The notes: generated by a model not told the origin, from the letters alone. A stretch of 28,588 bases of DNA from a virus (IMGVR_UViG_3300005264_000047:1-28588); one strand, 5' to 3'; positions 15,685 to 24,670 are shown, counted from the stretch's first letter. Numbers and translations are program-made.

Positions 15685-17120
15685 TGGGCAAAGGTACTAT
15701 CATATCAGGCGGAACTAATGGTAATTATATCATTCAGGTTAATTATAATCAGTCTAGATATAATAATCAAATAAATACACTTAATAATAATATTAATTGG
15801 TGTGATGATGAAATTATAAAAATTAATAATGATACTACTCTATCTCTAACAGAAAAAGAAGAAAAAATAAAAGAAATTAATCTACAAAAAACATCTTTTA
15901 ATTTAAGAAAAAAAACTCTGGAAAATTCATTTAAAGAAGATTATACTGTGTCTGCTTGGTGTGCAGACCTATCAGAAGAATTATCTGGTGAAGTAGGAAC
16001 AATAGAAATACCTGGTGAAGTCGGCGATGTGATGATAAAACCTGGATATATAAATGCTAATTGGACAAGTGATGATGGACAATTAATGAGCACTTCTTCA
16101 ATGAATTCAGCTCAAGCTTATTATAACTTAGCCATAATGCCTTATTGGCAAAAATGGAAACCTACTTATAGATATGCTACAATATCTAATGTCACTGATA
16201 CTACAGCAACTATAACTCTTGAACCAGCATCTTCAAGCCAACAAAATCTTAATATAAATAAACAAACTACATTCTCTAATGTAGAAATAGATTATATGGA
16301 TTGCAATGGTCAGGCATTTACATCAGGAGATCAAGTATTAGTTCAATTTTTAAATAACCCTGATACACCAAAAATTATAGGATTTAAAGATAATCCAAAA
16401 CCTTGCGAAATGACATATATCGGAACTTGGTCTGAATATGTCTTAGTAGAAGGCGTTTATGTAAAAAAATACTGGGTAATTGATCTTAAAACAGAATTGT
16501 TAGTCGATTTACCAAATGTAGGAAATCCATTTATAGCTAATGATATATGGGGACATCCAACTGCAAGCCCTAATGAAATGGCAACTTTACTAGAATCTGA
16601 ATTAAATCTGAATTCTGTTTATGCTCCTAATTATGGTCTAGAAACTCGCATAGAAAGTGATCCTTATAGTTGGGATACTGATAATTATGTTAATATACCT
16701 ACAGGCAATTATTTATTAGAAAATGAAATGACTAAAATTCGCAGTTGGGAAGTAATACCTGGATGGGGCAATACTTGGAGTGTTGATGTATATGATATTA
16801 ATAACATTATTAGATTATCACATCATTACGTTAATTTTGGTAATACATTAGCAAATACAAGCGTTGGATTTCTCGGTTATGTTAATACTGATACTGGTGA
16901 TGCATATTGGAGAGAAAAAGGTATGGTTTCAGTATGGACAGGTAGTGGAACTCTTAGTATAGAATATACAGAAGTATATTGGCAACTAAATACTGGAACT
17001 ACACCATTAGTTTTACAAATGAGCAATATGACTAAATGGTCAACTATGAAAACATCTGTTAATTATACAGAAGGCACTTGGACTTCTGGCGATATAGGAC
17101 ATTTTATCATATTAAAATAA
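15684..17120 (+). CDS. Minor tail protein with N-terminal coiled coil
   Basis: A 478-aa protein, starting in a TAATG overlap with its upstream neighbour. After MGKGTIISGG and GNYIIQVNYNQ, residues ~20-85 form a coiled coil (LTEKEEKIKEINLQ). A beta-rich part follows with EVGDVMIKPGY and VLVQFLNNPDTPKIIGFKD. The layout of a short strand domain, a coiled coil and an OB-like 'dVlVqF...P.iiGF' domain is common in phage tail-spike attachment or baseplate proteins. The rest, tryptophan-rich and all-beta, may bind a surface ligand. The exact role is not known. Confidence 0.6.
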   Translation: MGKGTIISGGTNGNYIIQVNYNQSRYNNQINTLNNNINWCDDEIIKINNDTTLSLTEKEEKIKEINLQKTSFNLRKKTLENSFKEDYTVSAWCADLSEELSGEVGTIEIPGEVGDVMIKPGYINANWTSDDGQLMSTSSMNSAQAYYNLAIMPYWQKWKPTYRYATISNVTDTTATITLEPASSSQQNLNINKQTTFSNVEIDYMDCNGQAFTSGDQVLVQFLNNPDTPKIIGFKDNPKPCEMTYIGTWSEYVLVEGVYVKKYWVIDLKTELLVDLPNVGNPFIANDIWGHPTASPNEMATLLESELNLNSVYAPNYGLETRIESDPYSWDTDNYVNIPTGNYLLENEMTKIRSWEVIPGWGNTWSVDVYDINNIIRLSHHYVNFGNTLANTSVGFLGYVNTDTGDAYWREKGMVSVWTGSGTLSIEYTEVYWQLNTGTTPLVLQMSNMTKWSTMKTSVNYTEGTWTSGDIGHFIILK

Positions 17121-17132
17121 AGGAGTAATATA

Positions 17133-19787
17133 ATGGCAGGAATAACTTTAACATATGTAAATCCAACTACTTTTACAGTTATGATGGATAGAACTGATGA
17201 ATTCCAAGTTGGCAGAAGAGTTAAATTTGATAGTGATATATCACCTTACGAAAGATATGGAACTATTTTAACTTCAACTTATTCATCTTTAACTACTGTC
17301 GTATTAACTGATGATAGTGATGATTTACATTCAACCAGTGACGAAGTTTGGTATGGCATTATTAGTGCCAGTGAATCTTCTAGCTCAATTCCTATTCATA
17401 CACATGACGGCGATGAAGGTAGTGGCGGTACACTTAATCATACAATTGCAAGTCATTCTGATACAACAGCCACTGGATCAGAACTAAATGAATTAACAGA
17501 TGGAAGTAATACTACTTTACATGGTCACTCAAATTATGAACCAGTTGATACAACAATTTTAAGACAGGCAGATGTAGATGATACACCTGTAAATGATGAT
17601 ACAATAGCACCTATTAGCTCAAATTGGGCATTTGATCATACTGCAAATAGTGACGCACATCATAGTGAAAGTCATACAATTGCAAGTCATTCTGATACAA
17701 CAGCCACTGGATCAGAACTAAATGAATTAACAGATGGAAGTGATACTACTTTACATGGTCATTCAAATGATAGAAATAGAACAAATCATACTGGAACACA
17801 AACAGCATCAACTATCAGTGATTTTGATACTGAGGTTTCAAATAATTCCAGTGTTGTTGCTAATACAGCAAAAATAACTAATGCTACACATACAGGTGAA
17901 GTAACAGGTGATGGTGCTTTAACAATAACAGATAATGTGGTTGATGAAGCCAATCTGAAACTTGATGAAGGACCAACTAATGACTATGTATTGACAGCAG
18001 ATTCAACTAAATCAGGTGGTATGAAATGGGCAGCCGGTGGAAGTTCATCACCTTTGACAACAAAAGGTGATATAATTGTATATACAACAGAAGATGCTAG
18101 ACTACCAATTGGAACTGATAATTTTGTATTGACAGCAGATTCAAGTGAATCAACAGGTATGAAATGGGCATCAGGTTCAAGTGCATCATCACCTTTGACA
18201 ACAAAAGGTGATATTTATATTTATGGGACAGATGATGATAGATTACCAATTGGAACTAATGATCAAGTATTGACAGCAGATTCAAGTGAATCAACAGGTA
18301 TGAAATGGGCAGATGCTTCTGGTGGTGGTGGTTCTACATTAGACCCAATTCCAGATACAGACCTAACAGGTTCAGGTGATATAGTTGAAATGACAGTTAC
18401 AACAAATGATGTTGGTATAGGTTGTGCATTATCAATGGATTCAAATGGAAATTATATCGAATCAGTATCAAGTTCAATTCCTTGTATGGCATTAGCAAAT
18501 GAAACAGGAACAGGAACTAAAGAAGTTCTTTTGAGAGGTTTTATGAGAAATGATGCATGGGATTGGGATGCAATAGGACAACCAATTTATGTATCATCTA
18601 CATCTGGTAATTTAACACAATCAAAACCTTTTGATGATATGGTTCAACAAGTTGGAATTGTTACACATGCTGATAGAATATGGTTCAATCCAAATTATAG
18701 AATGGAAGAACCAGCAGTTGAGGGTTTATTTGTTTTTGGTGGTTCAACATATGATTTTGATGTTACTTATTGTCAAAATCCAGATGTTTGTAGTTTGACA
18801 GATGATAAAGTTGTTATGATTTATTCTGATGGTATTGATGGTATAAATGTAAAAGTAGGTGATATAAATCATACAAATATTACTTGGAGTAGTGAATCTG
18901 TTGTAGCAACACATACAGGTGCGACAAGGATTCAAACCATTTGTAAATTAAACAATAGAATGGCTGTATGTGTTTATATTAATAGCAGTGGTGCTGGTGA
19001 AGCAAAAGTTATTGAAATAGATGGAACAACCATTAACCAAGGAACAGGTGTTAGTTTTGGAACAATAAATTCATTAACATTAAGATGTTGTCGTGTAGAT
19101 GGAACACATATTGTTATTATGTATAGACTTGGTACAGGTAAAGCTTATTGTCGTGTGGCATCCATATCAGGAACAACTTTAACTTTTGGGTCAGCTGTTG
19201 AAGTCTCATCAACAAGTGTAGTGAATTATTTTGATATTTCTTGTTTGAATAATTCTAAAATTATTATAGGATATAGTGATCCAACTAGTGGTGCTTACAA
19301 TGGTAAATGTGTTTTAGGGTCTATATCAGGAACAACTTTAACTCTTGGATCAGCTGTTGAGTTTGAAAGTAATGTAATACTTGATATGAAAATAAGTAAT
19401 TTGAGTAGAAGTAAGTTTTTCATATCATATAATGATGAAACTGATGTTGTTGGTAAATGTGTTGTTGGTGAAGTAGTTGGAACAGTTATATCTTTTGGAA
19501 CTGCTGTTACTTTCAATACAACTGATACAGACGAAATTGCCGCATCAGTTGTTACATTAAATGATGATACAGTTTGTATCACATTTAGAGATACTGATTC
19601 TGATGGGACCACTTTAATTGCTAAAATAGTTGGAACAAACATCACAATAGGAACTGAATATGAGTTTAGAAATGCTGATATACAAGAACAATTAATAGGA
19701 ACAACATTATGTGGTAAAAATAAAATATGTTATGTTTGGGTAGAATATAATGATATTGGTAGTTCAGTAATTGGATATATTGAATAA
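17133..19787 (+). CDS. Tail fibre with histidine-rich repeats and a C-terminal propeller
   Basis: An 884-aa protein with a strong AAAGGAGTAATA site. The N-terminal ~95 residues form a small beta domain. Two near-identical 32-residue units (starting HTIASHSDTTATGSELNEL at ~103 and ~181) then end in TTLHGHS, a trimeric-fibre type motif. Next come two copies of SPLTTKGDI...RLPIGT...VLTADSSESTGMKWA (~305 and ~353) and a partial one before them. These are widespread in phage fibres. From ~530 to the end, about six ~50-residue blocks of 'DDKVVMIYSD ... SISGTTLTFGSAV' look like beta-propeller blades. Likely function: host recognition. Confidence 0.75.
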   Translation: MAGITLTYVNPTTFTVMMDRTDEFQVGRRVKFDSDISPYERYGTILTSTYSSLTTVVLTDDSDDLHSTSDEVWYGIISASESSSSIPIHTHDGDEGSGGTLNHTIASHSDTTATGSELNELTDGSNTTLHGHSNYEPVDTTILRQADVDDTPVNDDTIAPISSNWAFDHTANSDAHHSESHTIASHSDTTATGSELNELTDGSDTTLHGHSNDRNRTNHTGTQTASTISDFDTEVSNNSSVVANTAKITNATHTGEVTGDGALTITDNVVDEANLKLDEGPTNDYVLTADSTKSGGMKWAAGGSSSPLTTKGDIIVYTTEDARLPIGTDNFVLTADSSESTGMKWASGSSASSPLTTKGDIYIYGTDDDRLPIGTNDQVLTADSSESTGMKWADASGGGGSTLDPIPDTDLTGSGDIVEMTVTTNDVGIGCALSMDSNGNYIESVSSSIPCMALANETGTGTKEVLLRGFMRNDAWDWDAIGQPIYVSSTSGNLTQSKPFDDMVQQVGIVTHADRIWFNPNYRMEEPAVEGLFVFGGSTYDFDVTYCQNPDVCSLTDDKVVMIYSDGIDGINVKVGDINHTNITWSSESVVATHTGATRIQTICKLNNRMAVCVYINSSGAGEAKVIEIDGTTINQGTGVSFGTINSLTLRCCRVDGTHIVIMYRLGTGKAYCRVASISGTTLTFGSAVEVSSTSVVNYFDISCLNNSKIIIGYSDPTSGAYNGKCVLGSISGTTLTLGSAVEFESNVILDMKISNLSRSKFFISYNDETDVVGKCVVGEVVGTVISFGTAVTFNTTDTDEIAASVVTLNDDTVCITFRDTDSDGTTLIAKIVGTNITIGTEYEFRNADIQEQLIGTTLCGKNKICYVWVEYNDIGSSVIGYIE
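17439..17768 (+). repeat. 96-bp near-identical repeat pair inside the fibre gene
   Basis: Bases 17439-17534 and 17673-17768 match over 96 bp with only two differences (AGTAAT/AGTGAT and CAC/CAT). The repeat encodes the HTIASHSDTTATG... unit. Such conservation at the DNA level points to a recent duplication or gene conversion within the fibre shaft. Confidence 0.9.
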
Positions 19788-19810
19788 TAATCTATAAAGG
19801 ATTTTAACTG

Positions 19811-22756
19811 ATGATACAATGGACAGGTGAAGGTTTTTATCAAGAAAAACAGCCAGAGTGGATTACTGAAAGTCAATTAGAGTGGTCTCCGGTTGAATTA
19901 AGTAATGAAATTACTGATGGTATAACTGCGATTGATTCTGTTATTATAGAAAATGTTTTAAATTTTTCAATTACTGATGGTATTTCCTTTAATGATTTAA
20001 TTAGTATAACAGGCAATATTTTCAATAATGAAATTACTGATGGTATTTCTTTTAATGATTTGATCAGTATAACAGCAAATATAGTATCAACTTTACAAGA
20101 TCAATTTAATATTAATGATAGTATTATTGTATCAAATATATTAACTAATGCTATAACTGATGCTATATCATTGGGTGATAATATATCTGGTGGTAATCTT
20201 ATTATTAAAACTATTCAAGATGGTGTTCAAATTAGTGATGATTTGCTTGTTACTATACTTGTTAATACTAATTCTATTGATGGTTTTTCTATTCAAGAAT
20301 TATCAATTAATAATGTAACAATTAATAATACCATAACTGATGGTTTATCATTAACTGAAACACTTACCTCCATTCAAATAGTTAATACATCATTAACTGA
20401 AAATGTTACTATTAATGATACATTAACAAATACCATTGAATCATTTTATACTATAACTGATGATTTATCATTAAATGAAACTGCTATATTAGATATTTCA
20501 TTTGGTTTATCATTAACTGAAAATGTTACTATCAATGATACATTACCTAATAATTCATTTGATATGATAATACCTACTACTGATATGTTTGAAACTAATA
20601 GTACATCATATCCAAAAATTGTATCACTTGGTTCAAATAAAGCAGTAGTTCTTTATACTGATTCAAGTAAATTATATGTTAAATTAATTGATATAAATGG
20701 TTATACTTTAACTTATTATACTAAAGTTCAAGTAAATGGACAATCAATTAATACAAAAATAGTTAAATTAAATGATACAACTATGGTTGTATATTATAAT
20801 GATATTGATAATTCAAGTCATGCTACTTTTAAAGTAATTTCTTTATCAGGTAATACATTATCAGTAGGTAGTTCTTTTACAATTGGATCTACGGCACAAT
20901 GGGAAATGTGTGAATTAGATAAAAATCATTGTTATATTTGTCAATATGCTTTATCTGGTGGTAGAAAAGTTTTATCTGTATCAGGAACCACTTTATCTAT
21001 TGTATCAACTAGTGTATATTCTGAAACACATGATGAAGTTAGATTGGCAAGGATTTCAGATAATTTAATAATTGAAACTTTTGATGGGTCATCTGATTAT
21101 ATAAAAGGTCAACAAATATCATTTAATGAATCTTATACAATTAGTGAAACAGCTTTTTCAACACTAATATCACCAACTATTAGTATAACAGATTATCAAA
21201 TATGTAAATTAACAGATAGTAAATTACTGATAGTATATAAAGATGATGATACATATGGTAAAGTAAAAGTTCTTGATTTAATTGGTAGTAGTATATCAGA
21301 AGGGTCTGAATATACATTCAATTCATCAACAACAAGTAATATAACAATAGATTCTTTATCGTCTAATAGAGCAATTGTATCATATGATGATACAAATAAT
21401 TATACTATACTTGATGTATCTGGTACGGTAATAACATCAACTACTATTGATGGGTCATTATCAAAGACATATCCATCAATATCTAATCTTAGTAATACTA
21501 AAGCAATTGTATCATATAGATATAATACTAAAGGTTATATTGACATACTTGAAACAGGTAATTCTTTATTCAATTTTAACGTAGAAAATAATGAAGCAGT
21601 AACAATTTCAGAAACCATATTTGCTGATTTAGATGGTGTATTTAATGAAATTGTTACAGATGGTTTATCTATACAAGAATCGAAAGATGATATAATAACA
21701 TTTAGTCCAGTTATTATAGATGGTATTATTATAGATGAAACTATTTTAGTTAATAATATTCTTAATAAAGTAGTTACAGATGGTATTGTTATAGGTGATA
21801 TAGTATCGTTTGGTAGTATTTTTCTTGATACAATTATTGATGGTATAACGATTACTGATGATATTTTAGTTAATAATATTCTTAATAAAGTAGTTACTGA
21901 TAATGTATTAATTAATGATACCTCATTAACAATTGTTGATTTTTCAAATATAGTAAATGATAATGTATTAATTAATGATACCTCATTAACAACTGTTGAT
22001 TTTTCAAATATAGTAAATGACAATTTTGTAATTAATGATATAGTATCATTTAATAATATTTATTTTGATACAATTATTGATGGTATAATGGCTAATGAGT
22101 CTATATCAACAAATATAATTATTAACAAATCAATCACTGATAATGTAACTATCAGTGACTTAACTTTAATAAGTTTATCATTATCAGTTACAATGATTGA
22201 TAATGTAGTAATCAATGATGGCCTATCTATTGAAAATGTAATAACAAATGATATACAAGAAAATATAACAATAGGTGACAACTCCATATATCAATTATCA
22301 ATAGATAGGTTTATCACTGATGCCTTTAATATTAATGATACTGAAAGTAATGTAATAGTTTTTAATACTAACACCACTGATGGTTTATGGATTGGTGAAG
22401 TATTAGATGAAAATGTTTTATTTGTAACAAATGTTTTAGATGGTACATCATATGGTGATATAATAATAAATAAATTATCATTTGATTATAGTTTAATTGA
22501 TGGAATTGTATTAGCAGATGAAACTTCAAAAGATTTAATATTTAATATAAATATAACTGATAATGCTTTAATTAATGATATAGTAACAAATATTATATTA
22601 TTTGCAGAAACCATAACTGATGATATAAATGTTAATGATATAATATTAGATTCATCACCTGATGAAATTGCAATTAAAATTAATTTTGAAGCAAAAAATA
22701 AAAAATATAATTTTTATGTTTATAATAAAACATATAATTTTACAATAAAGGAGTAA
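19811..22756 (+). CDS. Large tail adhesin with two arrays of 20-residue repeats
   Basis: A 981-aa protein. Residues 34-254 contain 11 repeats and residues 616-955 contain 17 repeats of the form (I/T)(T/I)DG-h-x-h-N/x-D/E-x-h, nearly all exactly 20 residues long (one is 21), consistent with a beta-solenoid or stacked strand shaft. Between them, ~255-600, lies a propeller-like region (SLGSNKAVVLYTDSSKLYV, LNDTTMVVYYND, LSSNRAIVSYDDTNN) related to that of the preceding gene. A short lysine-rich tail KYNFYVYNKTYNFTIKE ends it. No signal or lipobox is seen. As the largest gene of the fibre cluster it is probably the receptor-binding fibre or a fibre tip. Confidence 0.7.
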   Translation: MIQWTGEGFYQEKQPEWITESQLEWSPVELSNEITDGITAIDSVIIENVLNFSITDGISFNDLISITGNIFNNEITDGISFNDLISITANIVSTLQDQFNINDSIIVSNILTNAITDAISLGDNISGGNLIIKTIQDGVQISDDLLVTILVNTNSIDGFSIQELSINNVTINNTITDGLSLTETLTSIQIVNTSLTENVTINDTLTNTIESFYTITDDLSLNETAILDISFGLSLTENVTINDTLPNNSFDMIIPTTDMFETNSTSYPKIVSLGSNKAVVLYTDSSKLYVKLIDINGYTLTYYTKVQVNGQSINTKIVKLNDTTMVVYYNDIDNSSHATFKVISLSGNTLSVGSSFTIGSTAQWEMCELDKNHCYICQYALSGGRKVLSVSGTTLSIVSTSVYSETHDEVRLARISDNLIIETFDGSSDYIKGQQISFNESYTISETAFSTLISPTISITDYQICKLTDSKLLIVYKDDDTYGKVKVLDLIGSSISEGSEYTFNSSTTSNITIDSLSSNRAIVSYDDTNNYTILDVSGTVITSTTIDGSLSKTYPSISNLSNTKAIVSYRYNTKGYIDILETGNSLFNFNVENNEAVTISETIFADLDGVFNEIVTDGLSIQESKDDIITFSPVIIDGIIIDETILVNNILNKVVTDGIVIGDIVSFGSIFLDTIIDGITITDDILVNNILNKVVTDNVLINDTSLTIVDFSNIVNDNVLINDTSLTTVDFSNIVNDNFVINDIVSFNNIYFDTIIDGIMANESISTNIIINKSITDNVTISDLTLISLSLSVTMIDNVVINDGLSIENVITNDIQENITIGDNSIYQLSIDRFITDAFNINDTESNVIVFNTNTTDGLWIGEVLDENVLFVTNVLDGTSYGDIIINKLSFDYSLIDGIVLADETSKDLIFNINITDNALINDIVTNIILFAETITDDINVNDIILDSSPDEIAIKINFEAKNKKYNFYVYNKTYNFTIKE
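19910..20572 (+). repeat. Tandem 60-bp coding repeats, array 1
   Basis: Eleven consecutive units starting at ATTACTGATGG (19910). All are 60 bp except the second, which is 63 bp. The best conserved part is ATTACTGATGGT plus a downstream AATGAT about 20 bp later, while the rest of the unit has diverged. The reading frame stays open through all units. Confidence 0.9.
21656..22675 (+). repeat. Tandem 60-bp coding repeats, array 2
   Basis: Seventeen units of exactly 60 bp, each opening with a (T/I/N)D(G/N) codon triplet. Two adjacent units (21901-21960 and 21961-22020) differ at only a few bases. Another segment (21745-21779 and 21865-21899) is identical two units apart. These identities show that copy number changes by recombination between repeats. 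Confidence 0.92.
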
Positions 22757-22762
22757 TAAAAA

Positions 22763-23308
22763 ATGAATACAAAAATGACAACAACTGATAAAGTTAATAG
22801 TCAATTAGAAGCAAATACGGATAATATAGAATCAATGAAACTTGGTGGTATATATAAGTTTGAATGTTTTGATAAAAATGGTGATTTAAAATGGACAGAA
22901 GAAGGTCATAATCTTGTAGTTGATACTGGTTTAAATTCTCTTCTTGATGTTTATTTTCATGCAGCAACTCAAATTACAACTTGGTATATTGGTTTGAAAG
23001 GTGCTGGTTCAATTGCAGTTGGTGATACTTTGGCATCTCATTCAGGATGGTCAGAAATTACCGATTATACTGATAATAGAAAAGAATATGTTGAAACAGC
23101 AGCTTCATCTAAATCTATTACTAATTCTGCATCACCTGCATCTTTTTCAATTAATGGTACAGCTACCGTTGCTGGAGCTTTTCTTTGTTCTGTAGCTTCT
23201 ACTACTTCTGGAACTTTATTTTCAGCTATTGATTTCTCTGCATCTAGAAGTGTTGCATCCGGTGATACTTTAAATGTAACTTATACATTTACTTCTGCTG
23301 ACGCTTAA
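22763..23308 (+). CDS. Conserved phage structural protein, tail-fibre associated
   Basis: A 181-aa protein with AAAGGAGTAATA before ATG. After a short polar lead it shows GGIYKFECFDKNGDLKW, GHNLVVDTGLNSLLDVYF, TTWYIGLKGAG, SHSGWSEITDYTDNRKEY and ends with RSVASGDTLNVTYTFTSADA. This is a widespread family of phage and prophage proteins next to tail fibre and lysis genes, generally of unknown function. It is predicted to be all-beta. It may be a head or tail decoration protein. A terminator-like hairpin follows directly after the stop. Confidence 0.8.
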   Translation: MNTKMTTTDKVNSQLEANTDNIESMKLGGIYKFECFDKNGDLKWTEEGHNLVVDTGLNSLLDVYFHAATQITTWYIGLKGAGSIAVGDTLASHSGWSEITDYTDNRKEYVETAASSKSITNSASPASFSINGTATVAGAFLCSVASTTSGTLFSAIDFSASRSVASGDTLNVTYTFTSADA

Positions 23309-23315
23309 TAAATTT

Positions 23316-23341
23316 ATTGCCCTATATTAGTATAGGGCAAT
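23316..23341 (+). terminator. Intrinsic terminator-like hairpin
   Basis: A perfect 11-bp stem (ATTGCCCTATA at 23316-23326 with its complement at 23331-23341) closed by TTAG. It lies eight bases after a stop codon. Only a short T-run follows (TTT), and the next gene starts 16 bases later, so it may attenuate rather than stop transcription. Confidence 0.65.
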
Positions 23342-23356
23342 TTAAAGGATATATAA

Positions 23357-23725
23357 ATGCCTTCATTTGAATCAAATAAAAATGTAGTATTACAACCACT
23401 AGATGAAAATGTTTATATTAATTATAGATTTTCAACTTGTTCAACATCTGCATCGAATGATGGTTATTTGCCTTTTGGTGCAACTATTACATCAACTACA
23501 TTAACAGCAACAAAATTTGCAGATGAAAATAATAGAACAATATCACCTATTACTGATATTGAATTAGCATCTTTATCAAATTTATCAAACAATATCATTA
23601 CAATAAGATTTAATTATCCATCTACTAACGGTAATGGATATTATAAGATAAGAATGAAAAATACTTTATCAAATGGAACAATATTAGAAGCTGATTTTAA
23701 TAGAATTATAGCTAAAGATATATAA
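23357..23725 (+). CDS. Small beta-rich tail-associated protein
   Basis: A 122-aa protein with AAAGGAT before ATG. Opening KNVVLQPLDENVYINYRFS, then GATITSTTLTATK, ITIRFNYPST and GNGYYKIRMKNTLSNG, ending EADFNRIIAKDI. This 'ditS..t...V.l.yp...G.Y.l...l.l.sG...e.df..i.A' pattern is common in phages next to the preceding family, and probably forms an immunoglobulin-like domain. Function is unknown. A fibre or baseplate accessory is likely from the context. Confidence 0.65.
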   Translation: MPSFESNKNVVLQPLDENVYINYRFSTCSTSASNDGYLPFGATITSTTLTATKFADENNRTISPITDIELASLSNLSNNIITIRFNYPSTNGNGYYKIRMKNTLSNGTILEADFNRIIAKDI

Positions 23726-23732
23726 AAAAAAG

Positions 23733-24182
23733 ATGGGGTCAAAGATGGGAATGAAGAAATCTTTAAATAGACGAATGACAGATACATTTGAAAATATGAC
23801 TGACCATGATATATTGATATCTCATAATGTAAAAATTGATAATATATGCAATCTGATAAGAGAAAATAATAAAAAACTAGATAATTATATTGATAAATTA
23901 GATAATAGATGTATAATAAATCATACTAAAATTAATGATCAAATTGATGAAAACATAACAAAAAATACCATTAAATGGGGTATTGGTATTGTTTTTATTA
24001 TATTTGTTGGTATTATATCAACTATTAGTATTAATCAAATATTAATATCTAAACATACAACTATGATTCAAAATAATAAAGATAATGTTATTAAAGTTGA
24101 ACAAGAACTAGAAAAAAATAAAATCTTTATGAAATCTAATTATAAATCTCTTATTCATTTAAAAGAAATTATAGAGCAATAA
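23733..24182 (+). CDS. One-TM coiled-coil protein, candidate holin (XhlA-like)
   Basis: About 149 aa, the last gene of the virion operon. A polar coiled-coil region (~25-78, NICNLIRENNKKLDNYIDKL) is followed by one membrane segment (~82-104, GIGIVFIIFVGIISTISI) and a second helical tail. Small proteins with a coiled coil next to one TM at the end of tail genes are often XhlA-type lysis helpers or holin-like. No endolysin is next to it here, which weakens the call. An alternative start at 23745 has GGGG six bases upstream and would be better placed for ribosome binding. Confidence 0.5.
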   Translation: MGSKMGMKKSLNRRMTDTFENMTDHDILISHNVKIDNICNLIRENNKKLDNYIDKLDNRCIINHTKINDQIDENITKNTIKWGIGIVFIIFVGIISTISINQILISKHTTMIQNNKDNVIKVEQELEKNKIFMKSNYKSLIHLKEIIEQ

Positions 24183-24194
24183 TTGTTCTGTAAT

Positions 24195-24240
24195 GTGTGC
24201 TACTAATTCAATTCCCTCAATTAGTAGCACACTTTTTTAT
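24195..24240 (+). terminator. Strong intrinsic terminator of the virion operon
   Basis: A perfect 14-bp stem (GTGTGCTACTAATT at 24195-24208 with its complement at 24219-24232), 10-nt loop, then TTTTTTATTT. It sits 13 bases after the last plus-strand stop and overlaps by a few bases the end of the minus-strand gene, so it separates the two convergent operons. No U tract follows on the minus strand. Confidence 0.92.
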
Positions 24241-24557
24241 TTCTTACTATATATATTATAACTACCTGTATAATAAATTTCATCATTTACTTTTATCTTT
24301 AATACATTTTCAAATCTAGTCTGATAAAAATTCACTTTTGACCATAATTTCAAAACCTTAAATTCACCAGATTTCAATTTTAATAAAGTGAAAATAGCAG
24401 CCTTTCTTTCATTCTTCCCATTAAAATGAAGCAATCTAATTATATCATTAACATTATACGATATACAACAAGTCTCTGTCATTACAACACCAGATTTGGC
24501 AAAAGATATGCCAGACATTATTATCAATATCAATATTACCATAATAAATTTCTTCAT
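24237..24557 (-). CDS. Small secreted protein of unknown function
   Basis: A 106-aa protein with a clear Sec signal: MKK, a hydrophobic core (FIMVILILIIMSGI) and an SFA-KS cleavage-like site near residue 20. The mature part is about 85 aa with adjacent cysteines (CC ~30) and basic beta segments (GEFKVLKLWSKVNFYQ). There is no lipobox and no second membrane segment. Its ATG overlaps the upstream stop as ATGA, so the two are translated together. Possible roles are envelope modification, superinfection exclusion or lysis. None is shown by the sequence. Confidence 0.65.
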   Translation of the reverse strand: MKKFIMVILILIIMSGISFAKSGVVMTETCCISYNVNDIIRLLHFNGKNERKAAIFTLLKLKSGEFKVLKLWSKVNFYQTRFENVLKIKVNDEIYYTGSYNIYSKK

Positions 24558-24670
24558 TCTTCATCATCTCCATCAAAATAACCATTTTTAATTAATTCAT
24601 CAGTTATTTTATTATAAATGATGTATGATAAGTCTTCTGCAATTTCTACTTCTGTCTTTTCTGTTTCCAT
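24554..24670 (-). CDS. Very small acidic protein coupled to the secreted protein
   Basis: A 38-aa frame (METEKTEVEIAEDLSYIIYN... ending DGDDEE) with a textbook AAGGAG site ten bases upstream of ATG. It stops in an ATGA overlap with the next gene. It is acidic, with one amphipathic helix. The strong ribosome site and the coupling make it a real gene. No family is recognised. A 7-bp hairpin and a weak promoter-like pair lie just upstream (24693-24719). Confidence 0.65.
   Translation of the reverse strand: METEKTEVEIAEDLSYIIYNKITDELIKNGYFDGDDEE

Noticed and set aside
17439-17768. 96-bp near-identical repeats as template/variable repeats of a diversity-generating retroelement
   Set aside because: No reverse transcriptase or accessory gene in the window, and the two differences show no adenine-specific bias. 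Ordinary fibre-unit duplication explains it.
21535-22023. Long open frame on the minus strand within the adhesin gene
   Set aside because: It results from the 60-bp repeats being open in several frames. It lacks a ribosome site and runs opposite to the operon.
24195-24232. Same hairpin as terminator for the minus-strand operon
   Set aside because: No U tract follows the stem on the minus strand, so intrinsic termination in that direction is not supported.
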